A stretch of DNA of 57,618 nucleotides from the IMG/VR virus record IMGVR_UViG_3300006916_000056, positions 1-57,618 of that record, one strand, 5' to 3'. Positions 29,201 through 37,340 of this stretch are shown here, piece after piece; position 1 is the first letter of the stretch, and every line of letters begins with the position of its first letter. This DNA comes from a virus. The position numbers were made by a program, and so were the translations under genes. The notes below the pieces were generated by a model. The model worked only from the letters and a program-made list of their open reading frames with translations. It was not told the origin of the DNA and did no database searches.

Positions 29201-31709
29201 TCTTTGCAGGGGTGTCCGACCATAATAGAATCAGACTTCTTGCACTTGAGTTAGCAACCATCTGCCCCCAAGGTGGAACAGCACCGAAGTTTGTTCCAGT
29301 GTAGTTGTTCGTACTGCCGAAGTTCAACACTGGCTCTGGATGCTGTAAAACAGCATCACCAGTGCCGCTAAGTGGGTCGCTCTGTTCATCTTGTATCGGG
29401 TTGCATGTTTTAGCAGCATCATCGTAATAGAAACCCGGCGGGCATGGATTGGAAAAACCATCGGGATTCCAAGGCCAAGGGTTAATGTCGGGACTCGGAT
29501 ATTCCCCAGTATTACTTATCATATCTCGGTGAATCGCAGCCATCATCATCTTTCCATCTTCCATGATTCGCAATGACGAACAATGTATTGTCGGATGAAG
29601 CAACGATTCTGCGTAGGATGTGTGGTCCGGGTGTTTGGCCCGGTCTTTTCTCTCTTGACCTAAGTATCTCATTAGTTCGACTTGAGGAAACACCCAATCA
29701 TGGATAGTCCATTGATACATATATTCAGAGATAGAAATGCCAGTTCTAGCATCGAGAGATTCAGACTTACCCACTAATAGATTATACAATGGATTGTCTG
29801 TTGCTGTGGTAGCATCTTCGGTGTATAGAGCGTCATTGTTGGCTGTCCACTTGAATAGTAGTAGTTCGCTGCCTCTAGGATTACCTGCTGCTCCACTGCC
29901 CCCGTCAGCCCATACTTGGCCGTTACCCCAAACTGCCGAGTTGAAGTCCGATGCGTCGATAGCATCTGCCCCTACAAGCAACTCTCCACCGTAAGCATCT
30001 GCGTCCCATAGATGTGAAATGCCACCTTGTTGATAGAATCCACCCGGCTCTATTGTTCCACATAACTTTGGTATTCTCGCCCATGATGGATTTGCTAAGG
30101 GTCTGAATGGTGTCATCTGATGTAACCCCCATGCAGATTGTGTTACTTGTTTTGATTGGGCCGTAGTTCCTAATTTAACGCCTGTAAGTGTTGGGTCGAG
30201 TCTGAATATAGCATGATATATTGTTACACTATCTTCAGAATAGTTTGCTGGAATGTGAGACTGGGCTAATGTTGGTGCGCCTCTTGTATAGTCAACTGTC
30301 CCACTTGCTCTAACCGTTTTCGGGGTATTGACAACTGATACTAGAATATGATAGTCAACAATTGGTTTTCGAAATGCAACCCCCTCGATTGTTACATCTT
30401 CATAACGAAGAATCGAAGGAACAACTTTAACACGGGTCGGAACTTTATCAGCAAGGAAGGTTGAGGAAATTGCAGTTGTCTTAGACCAAGCACCTGTTCC
30501 TGTTATGTCTCCATATATTCTACCACTAGCCTTAGATTGAACAGATGTTCGACTGCTGATTGTTTGAGTTCCAAAAGCCGTACTAGGAGCGGTTCTAATG
30601 TTTCTTCCTGTCATAAATGTAGTTTGATTGTCATTGGTATCTCCAGACTTCCCAGAGCGTCTAGCAGCAGTTCCTAGTGCTTCTTGTAGTGGAAATATAG
30701 GCGTACCGTCTGTGTAATTATATCGTGAACCAGTGGCTAAGGTAGAATCGTTATACCACTTACCATTTCTTAGTAGAGTTTGACCCGAATGAACTTGAAC
30801 ATTCAACCCAGAATATGTTTCATCGTTTTCATCCTCTGGCACACTATGAAACGCAGTAACAACTAACGCACCTTCGTAGCCAACAAGACCGCATGAATCG
30901 ACGACAACATGATTGCCTCTTTCAACTGCACCAATAGAATATGGTAAAGCATCACTGTCTTCAATAACTCTCGGTACTTGAATAGTCGAATAGTTAGTCA
31001 GAATGTTAGAAGTTTCAGTAGCAGATTCAGTGCTTGTTGGGGATGTTAACGATGTACCACTAGCCAATACGGTTTGTCTTGCACCCAAGTTAATCCCCCA
31101 GTATGAAGAAGTTGGTCCACTCTCTTCGGCTCTATCAAACATAGCCATATCACTTACCGATTTATCTGAGCGGTCTGCTACGAAACCAATGACTGAATAC
31201 GCAGTGTTGTGAAACGAGCCGAATGAAATCCCAAGTCCGTTCGATGGAACAACTGTTGCTGCGTAATGAGCGATATTCAAAGGAGCACCGTTAGTTGTAG
31301 TTCTACCCAGAGTCAACTGATTATCTGTGGCAGGGATTGAAGTTGTATCTCTCTTGATAGAAAAAGTATGGTTAGCAGGTTGATTACCTGTTTCAGTTCT
31401 TCTACTGTGCGCCCCGAACCTACCTGCTTCGGTGAAAGTCATGACTGTTCCCGAAACTGAAACACTTGTTGCTGAGGCATCATGATGAGAACCTGTTACT
31501 GTTACACCTTCTATTTGAGACATCTCCAACCAACCCATTTCACTGTTCAAAGATGGGGGAGAAATGTTTAGCAGTAAGTCGTTTGTTGTAGGTGGTTGTG
31601 AAGGAGAGAATGTGTTTCGAAATGTACCTGTTGCATCAACAATAGATGTCAACGGTAAGCCCGGTTCTGCACCAACTGGCGGTCTCATATCGACTGGGGA
31701 ATAAGCCAT
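26268..31709 (-). CDS. Giant tail protein with BNR/propeller-like repeats
   Basis: This 1813-aa protein starts MAYSPVDMRPP and is rich in Gly, Ser, Thr and aromatics, with little helix. Repeats such as DSLGTIHAVIEV, DSKDRLHLSAVHY, EEDRIYVVCRLS and NGNGNIHIVVRW in the last third resemble the Asp-box/BNR strands of sialidase-type propellers. One PPGFYYDDAAKTCNP segment may be a small disulfide or metal site. It is probably a distal tail or host-binding protein. It follows the 1875-aa gene by 3 nt, in one long tail operon. No enzyme active site could be identified. Confidence 0.75.
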   Translation of the reverse strand: MAYSPVDMRPPVGAEPGLPLTSIVDATGTFRNTFSPSQPPTTNDLLLNISPPSLNSEMGWLEMSQIEGVTVTGSHHDASATSVSVSGTVMTFTEAGRFGAHSRRTETGNQPANHTFSIKRDTTSIPATDNQLTLGRTTTNGAPLNIAHYAATVVPSNGLGISFGSFHNTAYSVIGFVADRSDKSVSDMAMFDRAEESGPTSSYWGINLGARQTVLASGTSLTSPTSTESATETSNILTNYSTIQVPRVIEDSDALPYSIGAVERGNHVVVDSCGLVGYEGALVVTAFHSVPEDENDETYSGLNVQVHSGQTLLRNGKWYNDSTLATGSRYNYTDGTPIFPLQEALGTAARRSGKSGDTNDNQTTFMTGRNIRTAPSTAFGTQTISSRTSVQSKASGRIYGDITGTGAWSKTTAISSTFLADKVPTRVKVVPSILRYEDVTIEGVAFRKPIVDYHILVSVVNTPKTVRASGTVDYTRGAPTLAQSHIPANYSEDSVTIYHAIFRLDPTLTGVKLGTTAQSKQVTQSAWGLHQMTPFRPLANPSWARIPKLCGTIEPGGFYQQGGISHLWDADAYGGELLVGADAIDASDFNSAVWGNGQVWADGGSGAAGNPRGSELLLFKWTANNDALYTEDATTATDNPLYNLLVGKSESLDARTGISISEYMYQWTIHDWVFPQVELMRYLGQERKDRAKHPDHTSYAESLLHPTIHCSSLRIMEDGKMMMAAIHRDMISNTGEYPSPDINPWPWNPDGFSNPCPPGFYYDDAAKTCNPIQDEQSDPLSGTGDAVLQHPEPVLNFGSTNNYTGTNFGAVPPWGQMVANSSARSLILLWSDTPAKNGRVREGKAMFDIKYSTVDGASKGTQNWIEDDTWWSGSRIAYWFPESAQRAIPITYGSYPEGRCSHAVLPKCLPHILSDGSILHGYPYRQMTDRVSYLGYDDITTEKSGIDAWAVDRYQHLRKTRFIPTTIGFADFGSSASPFCEFGFNGWAFPAALYNTRSYDTTSYSEGDTDAPFSDLLSTNAARKLVGPLGGFSHFGPLHYGLSSKAHPYRTDRTWKQVHAGLGYDIPLHLLAPGQVHVRARAGGKGTLDLELETPFSRTDTLHLEGAAGLLSGFDAAGDGGTIGQSYLRTNLWADTARRTTNSGNVLYNDILLPNELMGGPFVSGNSLSAFWLNHPTDHFHAGAIPVMTGSDYDWDKVYTAGYPHVTLARAQELSKKDWVAVSEQLKSSVEVHVSNHVRPYWDSGSIVNATGIISSQGNVTANRKEMNDSASATGATDGYLGKGQRILRTPDGTLHQFTIAPSTKASRGNQPTYVHYTKPPGSDLFWNRHAEQLGATTTGLDEVLLISEIGSSALDTNDKIYGAAFASDSLGTIHAVIEVARDDSASITGAPIRRLFYTYATRNIVASSPDHVYKWDWTTVTPINISATNNPYTTGDNMMQPTLVCDSKDRLHLSAVHYRESASEYSVVYSIKEPNASWVALPSGSPTTWDDGRWVSVDNTTSGRIDSPKLALRGDDIPFIFFRKDNNTANAKVYACQGDLGSGTVHTFGSPLYLHENDADVCDWYDAIINEEDRIYVVCRLSKVDDIAANDVMITAMNARDVLSSTTKTVKHIFHPISGDPFDISDMTMTTNGNGNIHIVVRWRSNLQYTTVPTPEVDGAAPLSWPAVVDSSPMTIAGTSGVWTQRSHFMEIWLPSFEFDAATADENVIRSMNVRWLSVPSVKTDGTEWTILGAAETLAGSEDFTHDAPQLRYQRFWGHNAADLDLAWTTNPLAWYRTPHAGSSLYWPWSGALITRIGDQDAVSGTTNRHGF

Positions 31710-31712
31710 TCA

Positions 31713-34700
31713 TCATGCCCCCAGACCTGCTTCTCTAACGAATACCGCAGTGTAAGGTGTCTGCCCTACATTGCCGCCTTGACGTTGATAGTTGAATGAA
31801 ACCATTCTTCCTACAAAGGTCTTGTTAGTTGCCTGTCCAGAGAAATTAACTGCTTCATATTCAAACTCAACCAATGCACCGCTTTGTAACAACTCTTCCA
31901 TAAACTCAATATCAGTATTCTCAGTTTCTTTAAGGAATATTCCTTGCATTTCAAACTCATCAACTCTCTGCCCTCGGTCAGTTACTTCGGGATAAACAGC
32001 ATCTAAGACTGGAGTTTGTGTAAAGGTAGCAACCCTTCGTCTGCTGAAAGATGAAGGCTTTGTATTCAATGTTAATGGGATGATTAGTGTTGCAGGTAAT
32101 ACTTTCACAACTACCTTAGCAACAGCCGAAGATGTGCCGTTAGAATCCACGACAACAAGTGTAGCAAGGAACTCACCCGCTTCTGCATAAGTATGGTCGT
32201 TATATGACGTACCACTAGAAACAGCAGATGAACCGTCTCCGAAGTTAAAAGTGTAAGTTGAAAGTGAAGCCGATGAATTAATCGAATACGAAGAAGATGC
32301 GTCGAGGCGAATTGCTTGTCCCGCTCTTACCATTGTTGGTATTGCTCTAAGGATAGCAATAGGTTCGGCATTTACAATAGTGTAAGTTATCGTAGGGTCT
32401 GAAGCAACTGATTCATTACCCACATCATCTTTGACATACGCTTTTACGTTTCTTGTTCCAGTTGTTGTTGTATAAACATACGATATATCTTGAGTTATAC
32501 TTGTCGCAGGGGTTTCTACTTTTACCCATCCACTATCTGTCCCGTCGCCATACTCAACCTTAAACTCAGAGATGGTGCGGTTTTCATCTGTTGTAGCACC
32601 ACTCACTCTGAATGTTATCACATGTCCTACCTTTGTTGCGAATGTAGTGTCTGAATCCTCAACAACACTTGTCGCAGTGCTGCCGTCATATGAGTTTGAA
32701 ATAACTGCTATATCGACTGTCGGCTTCTCATCATATTCAACGTCCCATGAAGTAACATAAGGAATAGCAGACCAGTCGATAGGATGTAGTAAGGTATCAG
32801 AAACGGAAGGTATATAAAAGTTAAACCTCACGACGAAACCATTAGCGACCACGCTGCTTGGCAAACCAGTCAAGTCCAGTGTTCCTATTCCACCAGTATA
32901 ATCTAATTCTCGGTCTATGAATCCATCTATTGTTGTAGAAGCCTCTTGGTCTATTGTAGCAACCACTGGGGGTTCTAGTAAAGTAACTCTAACGTCCATC
33001 CCTTTCGCCTTGTCTATATTCCTAGCATAGATATTCAGTTTAGTATATCTTGCTACCGTTGTCGAAGGTTGTTGTTTAATTGAATCAACTGTAAATGGTA
33101 GCATACTGTCTGTTGGTAATTGACGTAATGTCATAGAGTCGATTTGTAAATCTTGATTCGACTTCTGCAAAGTTGGATTCGTCAACCGGGTTATCTCACC
33201 ATTCGAGTCAAGGAAGTCCGTAGGGTCGGCAGGTACGTGTAAAAGAGTTCTAGCGGGATATTCTGGCTCGAAATAACTTGTTTGTGTGAAACCATTCAAT
33301 GATGTAATCGGAATTGAATCGGGTGTGATTGGCTCTCCTTGTAATGACACAAAAACATGATACGTTGCATTATTAACCCAAGTAGGTGGACTACCCCCTA
33401 TCGTGAATATGTATGTAGCACTACCCACGTTGATAGATAAAGTTCCACTGGACTCAGTGATGACTTGTTTGCCAATTGTGAATGGTGTCCCTGCAAAATT
33501 GTCAGAGGTAAATACAACAAACTGTGCTTCGGTTGCCGTTAAGTCAGTTAGACGGGCAATCATAGCGGCATTCAATGTAGAGTCAGTATCGAAAGCATAA
33601 GGTGTACTAACGCTCCTAGAGAGTGAAGTCCCCGATGTAGCATATGTCATTTCACCAAGGTAAAGAGTGTATCTTGCACCTTGATGTTCCGTAAAAGCAA
33701 CTCTATCGTCTCTGTTGTAATCTCTTGTTCCAGTGTGCATTACCGCAGGGTCGCCTTCGGCCCAGTGGTTCGCCCAGTGGTCGGTTGAATTAGATGGATG
33801 AGCGATTGGAGTTCTCACTGGGAATGTTGCTATGTCGCAAGATTTGATTGACATGGCCCATACTGGAGTTCTACATGATACATCAGTTCCAACAACTTCC
33901 CCATTCCAAAGGAAAGTCATTCCCTTTGTATTAAAGACTGTCCGTAATGTGTTAGTGCCTTCAGAGAATGTGAAGTAATTTGAAGTTCCAAAACCATTTC
34001 CTAACCTACCAAACCCACCAGTGCCGGGTAGGTTGTATGTATCATCTCCATCAAGGTCAACGAATCCAGTCCATGTTCCACTTGTTGTCAAGTGTGGTAG
34101 CCCACCAGTCATCCATACTGCGGGTCTATTGTATATTGAAGAAGGTGGATAGGCATTATCAGCCTTAACACGTGCATACCTGTTCTTTACGTCAAACACC
34201 CCCACATCTGCTGATTTATTACCAGTAGCATTAGGTGTATGATTCCAAAATAATCTCTTCATATTATGTAGGCCGGGTACAGTTTTCACTGTTCCGGCAG
34301 TCACCGCTACATCGTCTGAATCAAAATAACCACTACGGAAAGGACCGGCATTCTCACCATTATGTTGGGCGGTTGTTAACCTAGTGTAGAATCTCTTATC
34401 ACTGTTAGTTGGGATAGTCAATGCAGTTCCACTCACTGATGTTGGGTCAGTCAATTGAGATATACCGTCAATATTCCCGTCCCAAATAGGCTCTAACCCC
34501 ATACCATAATTATGAGCAGGGGTGTCCATAACCATAGAATGTCTGCCGAATACTGGGTGTTCTTCATTACCATCAAACTCAACCATAATCATTCTATTTG
34601 GTCTAGCGGGGAAGAACGCAGTAATCTCAGCGTCAAGATAAACCGGAGATGCGGCCATCTCTGAAAGTCCATACTTAGTAGTTGAACTTCTAGCCGAGAC

Positions 34701-37340
34701 GACATCTCCCGACACACTCTCTGTCCAAGTTGCAGAATGGTCAGTGCTACGTAGCAACGTAGGACTCATAGATAATCGAGTACCAAGTCTTTCGTGTCCG
34801 GGCCAAGGACGATTTCTACCATACGTCCAAGTTCCACTTGTAGTAAGAGCAGTTCCCACTGGCTTAATGTAATCCCATGCTCGACGGCCAGTGTTAGTAT
34901 CAGTATAAGACCAGAATGGTGTACTTACACCTCGGAACAACCACTTGTCATGACCATACTCACCATTCAGTCTAGGAAAACCACTATCGGCTCTCAATCT
35001 ATCATTATAGTTGCCGCTTACAGTAATGTATCTATCCGATAAATCATACCCCAATGGAGACGGAATACGTAAAGCACCATCACCTTCATTGTATGTATTC
35101 GGAGCAGATAATATCTTACCATCGACATCTTTAGTGACTATACCAATTGAACGTAACACAACTTTTCCATCTCTATGTTTTCCATCAACTGAGGGTAAAC
35201 TTCTCTCACCGATTGTTGGTCTACCGGGGTAAGTTGCATCTACGGAACTCCTTGCCGGAACATTGCTGTCCATTTGTGAAACACCAATTTGAAATCCTGT
35301 TCCAAGTTCTGAATGCGAAGGACTTCCTTCGGCGTTAGCATCTCTCTTCTCAATTCCAAAGATATTCCCTGCTGTTGCATTGTCATCTGCATCGGGAGTG
35401 TGAAAGTATTTCTGTTCTGAACCACCCACCATGCCCCTTCTTAGGTAAGCATCACCTCTATTGAATAAGATAACTTCATTCAAATCCGTTCCTGTTTCAA
35501 ACAATGCAGTCTTGAATGTAAACGCAACAAAAGAACGAGTTGTCCCGCCATAACCATTTGCTATTGTTTGACCCGACTTATCATACATACCTGCCGGAGC
35601 ATCGGCGGCTTGCCAATCCGCGTCTGAATTGCCCGTAGTTATTGTAGCATCAGCGTTAGTTATCCACCAACCGTTGTAGGAGCGTCCTACATCAGTGGAG
35701 TCGTCTGAATCCTCATAAGTATCTGAACCATCTTGATTACCTCTCAAGCCCCATCTATCGGGCCATAGTTTTCTTTCTGCGGTTGGGAATGTTGCTTTGT
35801 TAGTAGTTCCAAAATTATTTGCGTTATTATTTTCTAAATAAATAGGTGTCCCCGCAGGTAGAGCAGTATCTTCAGTGGTGTCCATGTGGTCGCAAAACAC
35901 GGTGATTAACGACCCCGTTTTCTTCATTCCTAAGATTGCCATTCTATGAGGCGGTGGAGCAATAATTGTGTTCAACACACCATTTGCATTTGTAGTGGTT
36001 GTATGCCTAGCAGTCATCTGTTCGTTGGTCCAGTTGTTGCCTTGAGCAGAGGGGGCAAGTGGTCCTTGAGTGAAGTCAAAGAATGGGAATATCTGAGCCG
36101 AGCAATCATTTGTCTCAAGGTAATCATTTGAATAGTAAGTAGCATCATCCTCACTGCCGTAGCCGTGTAATCCATCCCATATAGAATAGAGTGTGCTTGT
36201 TGTCGTTCCACCAATATGTCTTGTTTGGTCGTAGACATAAGGAACAATTACACCATCATTCAATGAGTAAGTGCCGTCTTTGAGAAAGCAAGCCAGTGCC
36301 ATTTTCATTCTATATTTTGGTGAAGGCACTGCTGTTGAATCAAATGATTGAAAATAATTACTGTTCGGTAAATTAGCATGAAGGTTAGCATGAAGGAGAC
36401 CCGTCAAGTGGTCTCCAGACTTACCGAATACTTTGTATTTTATTGTTGAAGAATCAAGACCACTTGGGTCAGAGTCATATCTAGTAATTCCATTAGGAAA
36501 ATACTGTGCTGATGTTGACCCATTTCTTATACCACTTGATACTTTTATTGTAGCACCGGATATGTCTTTATGAAACTGATTAACGTCAAGCAACATTGGA
36601 TGGAAAACAGTTGCTCTGTAAGGAGAAGTTGCAGGTATGTCAGCATGGCCGAATGCAGACTCACTGTTGGTATCTACCATCCATTCAATACGAGGGTCAG
36701 CCCCATGTACAGGGTTAGCACTTGTCGCACTTACATGACTGTCTCTACCTTCGACCCCATGTGGTAAGAATGAAGGCTTACTTGCATTGAGTTGACCGAT
36801 ATGACGGTAGTCATCAATAAACTCGGTGAGTTCTTGAATTGTCATAAAGACTGGATATGGACCGTTACTTCTTGTATGCTCAGTGCCTACACCAACCTCA
36901 CCCTGCATTGGGCTTGTTCTCTTCTCAGCAGTATAGTCATTATCATACAAACCAAATGAATCAGTGGGTGCAGATGTTGGAGCAATGAGAAAGACTGATG
37001 TCTTAGTAGAATCAGCATGAGTAAGCGTACAGATTGGCTTGAAGCCACCAGAGCCAGAGATAGTAAGAGTTGGCTCTATCCCTGCGGGGTCGGTTTCCGT
37101 CCCTGCATCTGTTCCATTATCATTGATTGCTTCAACTCGAATACCGGGTGTATTGGCAACGTCATCTACGAGGCCGCTTAGAGACGGTGTTGTAGGTCCG
37201 AAGTTTGAGCGGAATATCTGAGGGTCAACGGTTAACCCACCGTCGCCTTTTACGTATGCGGGCCACATAGGTTGAAGTTCGGCAAGCCCGTTCTTGATAC
37301 GAGAGAAAGGCTTGTCAATATTCTGTGTTGAACGTGCCAT
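31713..37340 (-). CDS. Giant tail protein with PKD-like domains
   Basis: This 1875-aa protein has a long beta-rich N-terminal part of unknown fold. Toward the C-terminus it has at least two PKD/Ig-like domains, one with EFKVEYGDGTDSGW and DVGNESVAS, the next with YTFNFGDGSSAVSS and HTYAEAGEFLATLVVVD. The last 120 residues (VTDRGQRVDEFEMQG, FVGRMVSFNYQRQGG) look like a distal-tail attachment domain. It probably forms part of the tail tip. It starts where the tape-measure gene ends (1-nt overlap). Its size matches the next protein (1813 aa), but I see no clear sequence identity between them. Confidence 0.78.
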   Translation of the reverse strand: MARSTQNIDKPFSRIKNGLAELQPMWPAYVKGDGGLTVDPQIFRSNFGPTTPSLSGLVDDVANTPGIRVEAINDNGTDAGTETDPAGIEPTLTISGSGGFKPICTLTHADSTKTSVFLIAPTSAPTDSFGLYDNDYTAEKRTSPMQGEVGVGTEHTRSNGPYPVFMTIQELTEFIDDYRHIGQLNASKPSFLPHGVEGRDSHVSATSANPVHGADPRIEWMVDTNSESAFGHADIPATSPYRATVFHPMLLDVNQFHKDISGATIKVSSGIRNGSTSAQYFPNGITRYDSDPSGLDSSTIKYKVFGKSGDHLTGLLHANLHANLPNSNYFQSFDSTAVPSPKYRMKMALACFLKDGTYSLNDGVIVPYVYDQTRHIGGTTTSTLYSIWDGLHGYGSEDDATYYSNDYLETNDCSAQIFPFFDFTQGPLAPSAQGNNWTNEQMTARHTTTTNANGVLNTIIAPPPHRMAILGMKKTGSLITVFCDHMDTTEDTALPAGTPIYLENNNANNFGTTNKATFPTAERKLWPDRWGLRGNQDGSDTYEDSDDSTDVGRSYNGWWITNADATITTGNSDADWQAADAPAGMYDKSGQTIANGYGGTTRSFVAFTFKTALFETGTDLNEVILFNRGDAYLRRGMVGGSEQKYFHTPDADDNATAGNIFGIEKRDANAEGSPSHSELGTGFQIGVSQMDSNVPARSSVDATYPGRPTIGERSLPSVDGKHRDGKVVLRSIGIVTKDVDGKILSAPNTYNEGDGALRIPSPLGYDLSDRYITVSGNYNDRLRADSGFPRLNGEYGHDKWLFRGVSTPFWSYTDTNTGRRAWDYIKPVGTALTTSGTWTYGRNRPWPGHERLGTRLSMSPTLLRSTDHSATWTESVSGDVVSARSSTTKYGLSEMAASPVYLDAEITAFFPARPNRMIMVEFDGNEEHPVFGRHSMVMDTPAHNYGMGLEPIWDGNIDGISQLTDPTSVSGTALTIPTNSDKRFYTRLTTAQHNGENAGPFRSGYFDSDDVAVTAGTVKTVPGLHNMKRLFWNHTPNATGNKSADVGVFDVKNRYARVKADNAYPPSSIYNRPAVWMTGGLPHLTTSGTWTGFVDLDGDDTYNLPGTGGFGRLGNGFGTSNYFTFSEGTNTLRTVFNTKGMTFLWNGEVVGTDVSCRTPVWAMSIKSCDIATFPVRTPIAHPSNSTDHWANHWAEGDPAVMHTGTRDYNRDDRVAFTEHQGARYTLYLGEMTYATSGTSLSRSVSTPYAFDTDSTLNAAMIARLTDLTATEAQFVVFTSDNFAGTPFTIGKQVITESSGTLSINVGSATYIFTIGGSPPTWVNNATYHVFVSLQGEPITPDSIPITSLNGFTQTSYFEPEYPARTLLHVPADPTDFLDSNGEITRLTNPTLQKSNQDLQIDSMTLRQLPTDSMLPFTVDSIKQQPSTTVARYTKLNIYARNIDKAKGMDVRVTLLEPPVVATIDQEASTTIDGFIDRELDYTGGIGTLDLTGLPSSVVANGFVVRFNFYIPSVSDTLLHPIDWSAIPYVTSWDVEYDEKPTVDIAVISNSYDGSTATSVVEDSDTTFATKVGHVITFRVSGATTDENRTISEFKVEYGDGTDSGWVKVETPATSITQDISYVYTTTTGTRNVKAYVKDDVGNESVASDPTITYTIVNAEPIAILRAIPTMVRAGQAIRLDASSSYSINSSASLSTYTFNFGDGSSAVSSGTSYNDHTYAEAGEFLATLVVVDSNGTSSAVAKVVVKVLPATLIIPLTLNTKPSSFSRRRVATFTQTPVLDAVYPEVTDRGQRVDEFEMQGIFLKETENTDIEFMEELLQSGALVEFEYEAVNFSGQATNKTFVGRMVSFNYQRQGGNVGQTPYTAVFVREAGLGA

